Shown in pieces: positions 41,785 to 52,394 of a stretch of 64,000 bases of DNA. This stretch comes from Tretioscincus oriximinensis (lineage: Eukaryota; Chordata; Lepidosauria; Squamata; Gymnophthalmidae). Below the pieces are notes generated by a model. The model was not told the DNA's origin. It ran no database searches and saw nothing but the letters and a program-made list of their open reading frames with translations. The stretch lies in contig JAJVDF010000217.1 in NCBI GenBank assembly GCA_022410635.1, positions 843,853 through 907,852 of the forward strand, given 5' to 3'. Made by a program: the position numbers and the translations under genes. Positions within the stretch are counted from its first letter, which is position 1. Every line of letters begins with the position of its first letter.

Positions 41785-42410
41785 AATCTAGGAGAACCCA
41801 CCTGAATAGGGCCACAGCCCACCTAGACCAGCCCTGGGCACCACAAGCAGGAGGAGAAGGCAAAACCTTCACTTGTTCCCAACTTTTGGAATAGGGCCTG
41901 CCATAGTCCACATTGGCATATGAATGAGCCAAATGGGGCCTGCCATAATCTGCACTGCCCCACTGTTTATCCCTGGGCACCTCAAGCAGGAGGAGAAGGC
42001 AAAACCTTCACCTGTTCTTCACTCCCTGCAATTGGCAATTCCAGAATCCTGCCTATTGCTCCATCCTGGAGGCAGGATCAATAAATCCATCCTAGTAGCT
42101 ATGGATTCACTTGGCTCCTATAGGTTTTTCCAATCCTACCTTAAAGCTACCCAGTCTTCTGGCAACCACCATCTCCTCTGAAGAATTCCATAGACCAATG
42201 ACTTTCCCTGCCTGAACTTTTCTGCCCATCAGCTTCAAGGAATGTCCTGTGGCCTGGTGTCGCTTGGCAGAGAAAGTAAATTTTCCCTATCCGCCTTAGC
42301 CACCTTGTGCATTATTTTATACCCTTCATTCAGATGGTCTTCGAGGCTGAAGAAACCCAGATGGTTTAGTGAATCCTGTATTGATTGGAGGGTCAGACCC
42401 TTGACCCTGG
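41785..42410 (-). repeat. CR1/L3-type LINE copy (class A) containing composite unit
   Basis: An antisense copy running from the 3' UTR through the ORF2 C-terminus. A class G segment (41884-41955) is flanked on both sides by CAAGCAGGAGGAGAAGGCAA. This is one of four copies with the same arrangement. Confidence 0.8.
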
Positions 42411-42539
42411 AGGNCCTTCCCACCTCTGGGATTCCATGGTTCAATATGTGCATTTTTGCTCATTTTATAATGTTTTTCACTCTTTTGATTTGCCCAGGTA
42501 GCGATGGTTACTGATAGGCTATGGATATACAAACAAAAA

Positions 42540-42605
42540 ATATACCTTCGGGTATAGGGTGGAGTATAAGTATAAATAAATAAATAAATAAATAAATAAA
42601 TAGTT
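42540..42605 (+). repeat. SINE tail with (AAAT)n
   Basis: CTTCGGGTATAGGGTGGAGT followed by TATAAGTATAAATAAATAAA repeats. Confidence 0.7.
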
Positions 42606-43680
42606 CTTCTGAGTTCCTAACATTACTTCCACTTTTTAAGACTGAGACCTATCCAAAGCTTTGCTGTTTCAGTTGCAAGAGAACAGGTGTGTGTGTGTTT
42701 TAAAGGGAGGAGTTCTGCAAGTGCTTAATTTTGTTCTCGTGTTTTCACCCCCAGCGACAGAGTTGGATAAAGGCCTGTGAATGCCAACCCCAGCTACATG
42801 AAGGGCACCCAGGGTCCCAGGTCTGAATTCACCCCTTCAGAGCAAACAAAGACTTCACTGTCAGAGCAATTAACCCACCAGATAGAGGAGCAGGGAGGGA
42901 GAAAGGAAGAAAGCCAAGGGGGAGCACAGCGGAGGCTGGAGGCCATTTTAATGGCCTTTTATAATTAGTTCCTCCATTGAACACAAGAAGCAACTTACGT
43001 AACTTCTGCCAGCAGACACAGGCCGCATTTCTTCCATGGCAGATGGAGAGACTTTCCCAGGAATTAAAGTGCCAACAGAAAGTTTTCCTGCATGGGTGTC
43101 TATCTCCTTTGGATTCCTTTATACTTGCTCATCCATTCTTACGTCCCTCAAATCTGCTTCCAACCGTCCACGGGCCCAAGCAAGCCAAGGATACCCCACA
43201 GCCCAGGCTTCGAACGCCCGGCTGCCCCTTTGCTGAGGACATTGCAGAGAATATCCTTGCTGCCAGCAGGAGACTGCCAGCTCCTTCTCTATGCCACCTC
43301 TTTCCCGCGGGAGGGTCTATGTGGCATTTCAAAAGCTCTTGCTTCTGGGAAAGAAGCTATTTCTCCGGCCAGGAGGGTCCCACGCCTTTCCGGGGCTGGG
43401 GGTGGGAAGAGTCCTTAACGGGTGCTGCCTTCCTCTTCTTTGCTGCTGTGTGGATCATATAAATAGAGCAGCAGATGTGCATGGCTCTCTAGGGCACGAT
43501 GTCAAGGCAGCTGAGGAAGCTGGCTGGGGATCAGTAAACACCAGCAGGGCCCGGGGGGGGGGGGGGGGGATTCGGAGACGTTTAAACCAGGATACGTAGC
43601 AGGAAATAGGGAGACCCAAGAGGCAACTGGTCGAGGGGCATCTTTTACAGCAGGGGCTCCCAAAGTATTAGGAGGGGAGC
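42606..43680. other. No recognisable feature; G-run at 43552-43569
   Basis: Intron 1 sequence. Overlapping open frames between 42977 and 43599 have no recognisable similarity. The poly-G run is either a real tract or an assembly artefact. Confidence 0.4.
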
Positions 43681-43682
43681 GT

Positions 43683-43790
43683 AAATTTATGTATTTATTT
43701 ATTCACTTACATTTCTATTCTGCCCTATACCTGAAGGTCCCAGGGGAGTTAACAATAAATACCAGATTGACGTATTGAAACAAATGAGAA
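43683..43790 (-). repeat. SINE 3' tail fragment
   Basis: TTTATGTATTTATTTATTCA, CTGCCCTATACCTGAAGGTC, then CAATAAATACCAGATTGACG. Confidence 0.65.
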
Positions 43791-43819
43791 AGGAGAGCGG
43801 CTTTTTCAGCCCAAGGCCA

Positions 43820-44200
43820 GTCTTCAAGTGTTTCCTGAATGCGCACAGAGATGGTGACTGAGGCTGTTCCATAGTCTGGGGGCTGCCCTGGAGAAGGCCC
43901 TGTCCTGGGTTTCCCACCCTCTTTGCCACTGGGAGAGGAGGGACAGTCGGGGGGGGGGGGGGGGGAGGCTCCACTGCAGATTGTAAGGCACGGGCAGCTT
44001 TATATGGGAGAAGGCCTTCACTGAGATACCTTGGATTGGGCTCAGTAGCACATTGGCATCCTGTGCAGCTCTTTCAAGACCTGAGTGGCCAGCAAGTCAC
44101 TCCAATCAGCTGCCTTCTGCACCAACTNCAGCTTCCAAACCATTTTCAAGGGCAGCCCCAGAGACAGTGCATTACCAGAGCATGGATCACTGTACAGAAA
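43820..44200. repeat. Unclassified repeat family R, copy 3, with G-run
   Basis: CACCCTCTTTGCCACTGGGA, AGGCACGGGCAGCTTTATAT, GGCTCAGTAGCACATTGGCA and CTTCTGCACCAACTNCAGC line up with 17210-17470. A poly-G run lies at 43950-43966. A (TAAA)-type end follows at 44205-44223. Confidence 0.6.
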
Positions 44201-44349
44201 TGTAAATAAATTAAGTAAATAAATGCACGTTTGTATGCTAACTGAAAGAGTGAAGGCAGCGGTCCTCGTGTGCCTCTTCCTGCCATCTTGGAGCTTCCAG
44301 ACACCACCTACGTGAGTCTACTCAATGAAAGTGTTTCCGGNAGTCTTAC

Positions 44350-45279
44350 CGGGTCTGCCGATATCCTGCGGTTCTTGTTGGTGGCCGTGTTCTTCCGCCC
44401 ACCCTCCCTCGCGACATAGGTCCTGGGGGGCACCTGCGGGGGCATGGTCTTGCTGCGGGTGACCGGTTTCCCGCTGCTTTCCTTCTCAAAAATGCTCCTG
44501 CCTTCCTTCCAGTCCCACGTGGCTTCCCGCAGGAGGTCCGTGTCGTAGGTGGACTTGAGGTTCAGCCGGGTGATGGCGTCATTGATGCCGTCAAAGTCCA
44601 CGGTGCCGTAGGGGTCCTCTTGGGAGATCCGGCGGTCCAGCAGCTTCCCTTCCTCCCTCTCGTGGGCTGAAGAGAACATATTGATATCGTTGGACTGAAT
44701 GTTGGACCCCTTGACCGACGCTTGATTGACTTCGCAGGGGTTCCAAATTGCAATGCGGGGGGGCAGCGGGGGCGGAGAAAGCCTCTTAGGGGAGCTGCTG
44801 CGACTGTGGTTCTGTCGAGACGTATTATTGAGGCCCTCCGGGAGGAAATCGCCCTCGGTGCTCTCCAAGATGTACAAATANTCACTGGAGAGAGGTCCTT
44901 TCAACCAAGGCTGGCTCTCAGGCTCAGGGAGTGGGCTGGATGAGGTAGTGTGGTTGGTCTCAAAGGCCTGCGACCCCTCCTGACCAGAGGGGGGGTTGTA
45001 ATTGAGGGTGGGGTCTGACCCAGAGAGGCCCCGCGTGACCTTGATGCTGTGGCAGTCGTTCCTGACAGCAGTCTTGTTGCAGTCCAAGATGGGGTCATCC
45101 CAGGAGATGAGGGGTCGCTCGGAGTTCTGCTTGGCCTGGCTCTCTTCCTTGTCCTGCCTGAGGCGTGTCAAGGCGTCGTACTCCATCTGCAGGGCTTCGG
45201 CCAGTGCCAGCTCCTTGCGGCTGATGCCCATGGACTCCAGGGACTTCCAGTGCTCCCCGTTGCCTCTTGTCCCGGACAT
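44350..45279 (-). CDS. PIK3C2B: PIK3C2B coding exon 1 (residues 1-310)
   Basis: This large exon encodes the regulatory N-terminus, which in this family binds clathrin, adaptors and SH3 proteins. I chose the ATG at 45279 because the following residues match the family start (MSGTRGNGEHWKSLES); the in-frame ATG 24 bases further upstream is not conserved. Visible landmarks are a conserved amphipathic stretch at residues 20-45, GLSGSDPTLNYN at 84-95, a proline-rich SPPPLPPR at 168-175, DGINDAITRLNLKSTYD at 229-245 and a second proline motif, MPPQVPPR, at 279-286. A single n at 44881 falls in codon 133, which is GAN (Asp or Glu). The exon ends in phase 0 before GTAAGA. Confidence 0.96.
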
Positions 45280-45365
45280 CGTGTCAAATGGAACCCCGGA
45301 CACTGGGAACTACCAAGCGTTCTCTCCAGGGCATGCGGAGAAAGGCATGTTGTGCCAACCGTCAC
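45280..45365 (-). other. PIK3C2B: PIK3C2B 5' UTR part of first coding exon
   Basis: Reading the minus strand upstream of the ATG, a pyrimidine-rich stretch ends in TTGCAG at 45371-45366. This is the best candidate acceptor, leaving about 86 bases of leader before the start codon. The leader contains two short upstream ATGs. The acceptor is inferred from sequence only; cDNA could move it. The true first exon and promoter are upstream and were not recognised. Confidence 0.5.
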
Positions 45366-45494
45366 CTGCAACTGAAGAGACCAAACAAAGTGGTGGCCAA
45401 GAATTTCTTTTATGGACCTACAGTTCAGGGCGAAAAACAAACTCATAAAAGGAGCACAGATTCTAGACCAAATATTCTTTCCACTGTTTCTTGG

Positions 45495-45900
45495 TCATAA
45501 GAAGATAAGGGGAGCCTGTTGAATGGAGCCGGAGCACATCTAGTCCGGCTTCCTATCTCACCCAGTGGCCCACCAATTGCCCCTGGGCAGACTGGAGAAG
45601 GTGGTGGCAAATCTTCTCCTGTTTTTGTCTCTTAGAGGCTTGCCACCCACTGGCTACTGGCAGGCTCCAAATGGGGCCTGCCACTGCCTACACTGGTCCA
45701 CCAATTGCCCTTGGGTGTCTCAAGCAGAACAAGGCAAAACCCTCACCTGTTCTCAACTCCCTGCAAATGGCATCTTAGGAATCCTGCCTGTTGCTCTTTC
45801 CTGGGGGCAGGATCAAGAGATCCATCCTAGTAGCCGTTTATACCCTTGGTGTCTATAAACCTGTCTAATCCTTCTTAAAGGTATCTAGACTGCTTGCTAC
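45495..45900 (-). repeat. CR1/L3-type LINE copy (class A) containing composite unit
   Basis: Antisense, from CATAAGAAGATAAGGGGAGC. CCACCAATTGCCCCTGGGCA (45570) and CCACCAATTGCCCTTGGGTG (45698) flank a class G segment at about 45640-45695. Confidence 0.8.
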
Positions 45901-45904
45901 CTGG

Positions 45905-46372
45905 ATATGACAGCTGGTCAAAATATTTGAAGTCCTGTCTTCAATTCTGGAAACTCCACTTTAAAAAGGACATTGATAAAACTGGAGTAAATTCGAAGGA
46001 GAGTTACAAAGATGTAGGTAGGAGACCTTGAAGGATTCTAGAGATGTTTATTCTGTAAAAGAGAAGACTGGAAGGAGGCATGAGATCTACCAACAGGGCT
46101 GTCACAGAGGGATCAGCTCTATATCTCACTGGCAAAATGGAAGGACTAGAATCAACATGATGTAAATTCAAGGAAGTAGAAATAGATTTGATATCAGAAA
46201 AAAATTCTGAGACGGAGGGTGGTCAACCAGTGGAATAGGTTGCCACAGGAAGTGGTGAAGCCTTCAAAGGGAGGCTGGGCAGCCACCTGTCTGGGATGCT
46301 TCAGTAAACCCTGCATTGAGCAGNGGGTTGGACCCCATGACCTTGGAGGTCCTTTCTAACTCTGGAACTTAC
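45905..46372 (+). repeat. Classical CR1 LINE 3' end (class B), sense
   Basis: Ends with the CR1 signature: GGAATAGGTTGCCACAGGAA, CTGTCTGGGATGCTTCAGTA, GCATTGAGCAGNGGGTTGGA, CCTTGGAGGTCCTTTCTAAC. The upstream part is decayed ORF2. Confidence 0.85.
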
Positions 46373-46469
46373 AGAACTTGGAGACTAACAGGAGAAAGGT
46401 GGATAATTGAGTTTTCATAGACATCTCTCTACTTCAGATGCTTGTAAACGAAGGCAAACCTGAACTATT

Positions 46470-46800
46470 TTTTTTTTCACTCAGAGGGTCATCGGCCTGT
46501 GGAATTTAATTCCAGAAGAGGTGGTGGTAGCCAGCAGCCTGGATAGCTTTATTACAGGATTAGACAAGTTCATGGACACCAAGGGTATAAATGGGTACTG
46601 GGGTGGATCTCTCAATATGCCTCCAGGATGCAGCAACTGGCAGAAATCCTGAAACACCATTTGCAGGGAGTTGGAGACAGGTGAGGGTTTTGCCTTCTTT
46701 TGTTTGAGATGCTCAGGGGCAATTGGGGGGCCACAGCATGAGTCAGAAGGCTGGACAAGGTGGGCTCCGGTCCCATTCAGCAGGGCTCCTCTTATGTAAA
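46470..46800 (+). repeat. CR1/L3-type LINE 3' copy (class A), sense
   Basis: TCACTCAGAGGGTCATCGGC, GGTGGTAGCCAGCAGCCTGG, GACACCAAGGGTATAAATGG, to CAGCAGGGCTCCTCTTATGT. Confidence 0.85.
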
Positions 46801-47250
46801 TTATTTCACATGATTTTCCCACACAAAATGGATTCCAGAAGAAAACATCTCTTTTCAAATGAGACCACACCAAGTTCAGTAATTTTGGTAATTTCCTTCT
46901 CAAGGAGATTCTCAAGCTGTTCTGATGAGGAGCAAATATTCACCACATGTTGGAAAACTACAGCTCTCATCAACCTTCACAATGGGGCCACCTTGGCTGA
47001 AGTTGTGAGTCAACAGTTAGCATATGGTGAACACTAGAAGTGGAGAAGGCTGGTGCGGCAGACGGAGCTTCTTTCTCAGCTTTCTTCCACAAAAACACCA
47101 AGGGTGAATTTGGCAGTGGCCCGTTTTCCACGCTGCCACTTTCCCATAGGCTTCTTAGCATCAAAGATCTCTGAACTACTTTGACCCAGGAAATTAATTG
47201 AAAACAATGGGAAAAATGCAAATGAAGAGTTCATAAACAAAAGCAATACA
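46801..47250. other. No recognisable feature
   Basis: Nothing recognised. Confidence 0.4.
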
Positions 47251-47254
47251 AGAA

Positions 47255-48700
47255 TAAGAACATAAGAGGATCCCTGTTGAATGGGCCCAGAGCCCACCTA
47301 GGCCAGCCTTCTGCCTCCCCCAGTGGCCCACCCACTGCCCCTGGGCATCTCGAGCAGAAGGCGGCAAAACCTTCACCTGTTCTCAGCCCCCTAAAAATGA
47401 TAACCAGGAGCCCTACTTCAGGAATCCTACTTCAGGATCCACTATGGCAGGATCAAGAAATTCATCCTAGTAGCTACTGATACCCTTAGCTTCTCTAATA
47501 CTATCTTATAGAATCATAGAATCATAGAATCATAGAGTCGGAAGGGACCTCCAGGGTCATCGGGTCCAACCCCCTGCTCGATGCAGGATTCCTTAAACCA
47601 TCCCAGACAGATGACTGTCCAGTCCCTGTTTGAAGACTTCCAGGGAAGGTGAACTCACCACCCCCTGTGGCAAACTGTTCCACTGGTTTATCACCCTGAC
47701 TGTTAGAAAGTTTTTTCTGATATCTAATCTAAATCTACTCCCTTGCAGCTTCACTCCATTGTTTCTAGTCCTTCCTTAAAAATATCCAGGATTTATCCAG
47801 CTACCACCATCTCTTGTAGAAGTAAATTCCACAGACCAACGACCCCCAGGATGAAAAAAATACTTTTTCTTCCAAACATAAGAAGGTAAGAGGAGCCCTG
47901 CTGAACCGGGCCGGAGCAAATCTAGTCCAGCATTCTGTCTCACCTGGTGGACCACCAACTGCACCTGGGCAGCCTGGAACAGAAGAAGGGAAAAACGTCA
48001 ACTATATTGGACTCCTTGCAAATGGTATTTTCATGATACTGCCTGTTGCTCCATCCCGGAGGCAGCATCAAGACAACCGACCTAGTAGCTGCTTATACCC
48101 TTGGCTTTCATGAACTTGTCTAATCCTGTCTTAAAGCTATCTAGGCTGCTAGCTAACCCCACCTCTTCTGGAAGTAAATTCCATTGGCCAATGACCCTCT
48201 GGGTGAAAAAATACTTTCCTTTGTCTGTCCTCACTCTTCTGCCCATCAGCTTCAAGGAGGGCCCCCTGGTCCTAGTGTTGTATGATAGAGAAAGTAGTTT
48301 TTCTCTATTCACCTTATCCATCCCATGCATGATTTTATACACCTCAATTAGGTCTCCTCAGTCTTTCAAGGTAAAGAGGCCCAGACGTTGCAACTGGATT
48401 TCATATGGGAGGTGCTCCAGTCTTTTGATTATTCTTGTTGTCCTTTTCTGCACCTTATCCAGATCCACAATATCCTTTTTAAGATGTGGGGACCAGAATT
48501 ATGCAGAGTAATCCAAATGCGGCCTCACCACAGATTTATAAAGAGGCAAAACTACATTTGCTGACTTGTTTTTGATTCCTNTCCTAATTATTCCTAACAG
48601 TGAAGTTGCTTTTTTTGCTGCTGCTACACACTGGGTTGACACCTTCATTGAACTATCCACCAAGATCCTTTTCCTACTTGACCACCGAAAGCTCAGTTCC
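47255..48700 (-). repeat. CR1/L3-type LINE copies with a CR1 inserted
   Basis: 47255-47507 is antisense class A. 47508-47778 is an antisense classical CR1 (see next entry). 47779-47878 resumes the class A element (TTAAAAATATCCAGGATTTA). 47880-48700 is a long antisense class A copy reaching into ORF2 (antisense VYKIMHGMDKVNREKLLSLS and VVRPHLDYSA). Confidence 0.85.
47508..47778 (-). mobile_element. Classical CR1 LINE 3' end (class B), antisense
   Basis: Starts with the tail repeat ATAGAATCATAGAATCATAG, then AGTCGGAAGGGACCTCCAGG, GGTCCAACCCCCTGCTCGAT and ACCATCCCAGACAGATGACT. It splits the class A LINE between CTAATACTATCTTA and CCTTAAAAATATCC. Low decay suggests it is younger than its host. 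Confidence 0.9.
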
Positions 48701-48704
48701 CATC

Positions 48705-49037
48705 TGTCCTCAACCCTTGGAATAGGGATTTGCCACCCATATGCTAGTGTAGACTCATAGCCTACATGGGCATGTGGATGAGCCAAGTGGGGCCTGCTTG
48801 TCTGTCCTCACACTTCTGCCCTCCAGTTTCAAGGAATGCCTCCTGGTCCTAAAGTTGTGTGATACGATAATAAAAAATAAAACAGTATTAGACTGCTTGA
48901 CCCTTTCTGAGGAAAGGTTTGCCTTCTCCTGCTTGAGACGGCCTAGGTCAACTGGTGGGCCACTGGGTGAGACGGAAGGTTGGAGCAGGTGGGCTCTGGC
49001 CCCAATCAGCAGGGCTCCTCTTCAGTTCTTATGTTCT
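48705..49037. repeat. Class G fragment and opposing LINE 3' pieces
   Basis: 48705-48795 carries CTTGGAATAGGGATTTGCCA, CATATGCTAGTGTAGACTC and GGGCATGTGGATGAGCC. 48800-48865 is an antisense and 48905-49037 a sense class A 3' piece ending TTCAGTTCTTATGTTCTT. Confidence 0.7.
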
Positions 49038-49370
49038 TTAAGCGCCTCTTCCAAGATATAAAACTTAGTATAGAAAGGGCCACAGACTTTACTGATCTTC
49101 TCCCTGGTTTTACAAATAAGAAATGACAGAGTGAATTCCTGCCCATCTTTGGATACCTGTCAAGCGATTGGAAATGTTCTATTTTACTGGCATCAATGAA
49201 TTTGCAAACTNTGCCGTCTCCTCTCTGCCTTCCTCCAACCAGCTGACGCTCCAGGCATTTAATTAAATGTTCCTGCATGATCAAAGCCGCCTGGTATAAT
49301 TTGCAGACGGGGAAATAAACACTCATTCTGTCAACACTGTGTTCTGGGGTAGTACGCATGGTGTGAGGAC
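49038..49370. other. Unmatched sequence left of the gap
   Basis: A minus-strand open frame covers this region but matches nothing I know and has no splice context. The frame through the N run is an artefact. Confidence 0.35.
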
Positions 49371-49865
49371 NNNNNNNNNNNNNNNNNNNNNNNNNNNNNN
49401 NNNNNNNNNNNNNNNNNNNNNNNNNNNNNNNNNNNNNNNNNNNNNNNNNNNNNNNNNNNNNNNNNNNNNNNNNNNNNNNNNNNNNNNNNNNNNNNNNNNN
49501 NNNNNNNNNNNNNNNNNNNNNNNNNNNNNNNNNNNNNNNNNNNNNNNNNNNNNNNNNNNNNNNNNNNNNNNNNNNNNNNNNNNNNNNNNNNNNNNNNNNN
49601 NNNNNNNNNNNNNNNNNNNNNNNNNNNNNNNNNNNNNNNNNNNNNNNNNNNNNNNNNNNNNNNNNNNNNNNNNNNNNNNNNNNNNNNNNNNNNNNNNNNN
49701 NNNNNNNNNNNNNNNNNNNNNNNNNNNNNNNNNNNNNNNNNNNNNNNNNNNNNNNNNNNNNNNNNNNNNNNNNNNNNNNNNNNNNNNNNNNNNNNNNNNN
49801 NNNNNNNNNNNNNNNNNNNNNNNNNNNNNNNNNNNNNNNNNNNNNNNNNNNNNNNNNNNNNNNNN
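49371..49865. other. Assembly gap (495 N)
   Basis: A run of N. The gap abuts a highly similar class A LINE copy on its right, a plausible cause of assembly failure. Confidence 0.99.
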
Positions 49866-50340
49866 GAAGTGTCCAACTCATGCATGGGATGGACAGGGTG
49901 AATAGAGAAAAAATGTTTTCTCTATCACACAACACAAGGACCAGAGGGCACTCCTTAAAACTGTTGGGTAGAAAAATGAGAACAGACAAAGGAAAGTATT
50001 TTTTCACCCAGAGGGTCATCGGCCTGTGGAATTTACTTCCTGAAGAAGTAGTGGTAGCTAACAGCTTGGATANTTTCAAGACAGGACTAGACAGGTTTAT
50101 GGACANCAAGGGTATAAATGGATACTANGATNGNTGTCTNGATGTAGCCTCCGGGATGGAGCAACAGGCAGGACTCCTGAAATACCGTTTGCAGGGAGTC
50201 GTGAACAGGAGCATATTTTGCTTTCCTCTGTTCAGGCTGCCCAGGGGCATCTGGTGGGCCTCTGAGTGACACAGAATGCTGGACTTGATGGGCTGTGGCC
50301 TGATCCAGTGTGGCTCTTCTTATGTTCTTATGTTCTCCTC
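49866..50340 (+). mobile_element. CR1/L3-type LINE 3' copy (class A), young-looking
   Basis: The frame from 49880 reads the ORF2 C-terminus (MHGMDRVNREKMFSLSHNTR, then KGKYFFTQRVIGLWNLLPEE) with a stop after KGINGY. The 3' UTR and a double octamer tail TTCTTATGTTCTTATGTTCT follow. Near-identical to 55390-55965. Several n bases lie in 50070-50140. Confidence 0.88.
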
Positions 50341-50620
50341 TGTGGTGGCTCCCACACTCCTCCCTTTGGAGGCTCAGCAGGTGCCTACACGGTATAGCCT
50401 TCAGCACTTGGTATAAANGTCCCTCTTGGTATAAATGACTCCTCCCTCAGGGTGTGGTCCTTTTAAAATGTTTTATTAATGTGTTTTATTAATGTGTTTT
50501 ATTAGTGTGTTTATTATTATTATTATTATTATNATCATNATTATTNTTNTNNTNNTTATTATTATTATCATTATTATTATTATCATTATTATTATTATTG
50601 CTTTACCTGCCCTGCCCTTG
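50341..50620 (+). repeat. L2-like 3' remnant and (ATT)n microsatellite
   Basis: GTGGTGGCTCCCACACTCCT and CAGGTGCCTACACGGTATAG parallel 62160-62220 (GTGGTGGCTCCCCACTTTGG, TAGGCGCCTACACTGTACAT). A TTATTATTATTATTATTATT tract with scattered n follows at 50512-50600. Confidence 0.6.
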
Positions 50621-50725
50621 GGTCAATATAGGAGCCACTAAACCATCCCAGCCAGGTGGCTGTCCAGTGCCTATTAGAAGACATCCAGCAAAGGAGAACT
50701 CGCTACCTCCTGCCAGAGGCGTTTC
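50621..50725 (-). repeat. Classical CR1 fragment (class B)
   Basis: AACCATCCCAGCCAGGTGGC, TGTCCAGTGCCTATTAGAAG and GGAGAACTCGCTACCTCCTG are antisense CR1 3' UTR. Confidence 0.7.
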
Positions 50726-50789
50726 CAGCATATGCGGAAGTGGACTTGTGCGGGATCACTCAGGCTGCGTCCCTTGCTATCCATTTATC

Positions 50790-51070
50790 CATCTACCCCA
50801 CCTCAAAGAAGTAGCCTTGTCTTTGAAATCTCACATCTCCAAAAAGGCATTTTCTCTTTCAGCCCATGAACTATGTGGCCCCTGGCTAGAGTGCCTATCC
50901 TATTTGTCTATCATTNGTCGAAAAAGGAAAACCTTTTATAAGAAAGCTCATTCAAGCTTATTCTAGAGAAGTAGCGACAAGAGAAAGGTAAGCGACACGA
51001 GCTTTCGTAGATATGTCCACTTCTTCTCTTGTTACCCTTCAAGGGATACAAGCCCCNCTCCTTTTCTTCC
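50790..51070. repeat. Class F repeats, both orientations
   Basis: A sense core CTCAAAGAAGTAGCCTTGTC (50805) and an antisense core at 50985-51030. On the minus strand the latter reads AGAAGA, AGTGGACATATCTAC, GAAAGCTCGTG, so stem and GAAA are largely kept. Confidence 0.6.
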
Positions 51071-51074
51071 TAAG

Positions 51075-51250
51075 GTGCTACAAGACCCTACAGGCAGGAC
51101 TGGTGAAATGCCATTTGCAGGGAGAGGAGAACAGGTGAAGATTTTGCTGCAGGCTGCCCAGTGGCAATTGGTGGGCCTCTGTGGGAGACAGAAGGCTGGA
51201 CTAGGTGTGCNCTGGGCTCCTAGGTTCAGCANGGCTCCTCTTATGTGCTC
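51075..51250 (+). repeat. CR1/L3-type LINE 3' end (class A), sense
   Basis: GGTGAAATGCCATTTGCAGG, TGGCAATTGGTGGGCCTCTG, CAGAAGGCTGGACTAGGTG, GGCTCCTCTTATGTGCTC. Confidence 0.75.
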
Positions 51251-51700
51251 TTGCTAGAATGCCTATCCATCCATTTATCCACGTAACTAAGTAGCTACCT
51301 AGGAATCCACCTTGCAGAACTCCATACCATCTGCAGAAGCAGACTACAAACAGCTCCTGCTGCCTCCCTTTTATGGGAGTCTCCAAGGTGCCACAAGACC
51401 CCCTTGATAGATTTTTCTGGAGCCACACTAACGTCTCAGAATTTCTCGGAAACCTAATGAATATGGAAGTCCTGCTGCCATCGGATAAATAGGATGACCA
51501 CGTCTCATGTCTTCTCATTAGTGTTTGAAGTTCGTCCAGAGGCCTACGGAGGTTTGGTACTGAGACCCTGGTCACACCTAAATTTTAATCCAGTTTCAGT
51601 CCACTTTCAGGATGGAAAAACACAGCAGGAAATTGAACAGTAGCTTTTCTGAACTCGAACTTCTCTGAATTGAACTTACCACTTTGCTGANATTTTCTTA
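51251..51700. repeat. Class F remnants, then unmatched
   Basis: TTGCTAGAATGCCTATCCAT with a (ATCC)-type tract and CATCTGCAGAAGCAGACTAC to 51415; the rest is not recognised. Confidence 0.45.
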
Positions 51701-51705
51701 CCCAA

Positions 51706-51794
51706 GTGGGGCCTGCCATAGCCTACACAGGTATGTGGATGGCCAAGCCCTNTCCCGAGATACAGCGCAGACTAAGNCTCAGTGGGGACAGGGC
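51706..51794. repeat. Class G palindromic element, right half
   Basis: GGGGCCTGCCATAGCCTACA, CAGGTATGTGGATGGCCAAG, CCGAGATACAGCGCAGACTA and the right terminus CTCAGTGGGGACAGGGC. Confidence 0.7.
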
Positions 51795-52390
51795 ATAGTA
51801 ATGCAACCCCCAAGATCTCCACCTTGATTTAAATCGCCCAGTTTTCTTGCAATGACTTTACCCTTTAAATTACTTTGGTGCTTCCATGATTATAGATGAG
51901 ATTTTAAATGTGTTTTTTTTCTGTTTAATATTATCCTCTTTTGCGCAAAACCGTGGGCTTCTGGTTTGTCCAGCTAATAAGCTAAGTGAATTATAAATAC
52001 AAGTAAAAACGACTGTACACCGTCAGATTGTTTAAATTGGCAGCAACCACTGAAATAATAATTAATTGGTGACTTCAGGAATCCGCCTGCCTACAAAAGT
52101 CTGTGGGACAAACCCAGCTTCTGCTTGGATCTAAAGAGATCTTTATGGTCACTGTGAGATATTTTTAAGTTAATTCCTGGAAGACATGAAGTCTAGGCCT
52201 GCCTGCCTTTAGAAGGCATAGATCCTGAAGAACTCTGCAAAACTGGCCGGTGTATTTTTGGAAACAGCAACAACAGAGAAGCACAAGAGATTTTGATTAT
52301 AAAAGCAGAATGTTTTTAGAGACTGCCCTCTTGTCAGGAGGAATTAAAAAAACTCGGTAGTTTTGGCTCCGTCTGGTTTAGAACTATTGT
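51795..52390. other. No recognisable feature
   Basis: A/T-rich sequence, nothing recognised. Confidence 0.4.
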
Positions 52391-52394
52391 CCAC

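Larger units (their letters stand above)
2982..45365 (-). other. PIK3C2B: PIK3C2B locus, 5' half (13 coding exons, continues beyond base 1)
   Basis: This is the gene for phosphatidylinositol-4-phosphate 3-kinase C2 domain-containing subunit beta. Class II PI3Ks make PI3P and PI(3,4)P2 on plasma-membrane, clathrin-coated and endosomal membranes downstream of receptors. Thirteen minus-strand exons splice into one open frame of 781 codons. The lengths are 930, 101, 155, 121, 112, 80, 64, 147, 34, 196, 123, 168 and 112 bases, and all phases are compatible. The translation follows vertebrate PIK3C2B throughout: the GEHWKSLES start, GLSGSDPTLNYN, SPPPLPPR, DGINDAITRLNLKSTYD, the Ras-binding domain and the PI3K-type C2 domain. 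It does not match PIK3C2A, whose N-terminus is different. The family is about 1630 residues long, so the helical, kinase, PX and last C2 domains lie outside the window. No stop or frameshift is seen, so the gene looks functional. Confidence 0.97.

Noticed and set aside
42977..43599. Overlapping open frames that could suggest a small gene
   Set aside because: No recognisable domain and no splice context; several frames are open at once, as expected by chance in G/C-rich sequence.
44722..45500. Plus-strand open frames of up to 148 codons opposite PIK3C2B exon 1
   Set aside because: They are antisense shadows of a G/C-rich coding exon; the minus-strand frame carries clear protein homology and the plus-strand frames carry none.
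49006..50109. A 367-codon minus-strand open frame
   Set aside because: It exists only because it runs through the N gap; its right end is antisense LINE and its left end matches nothing known.
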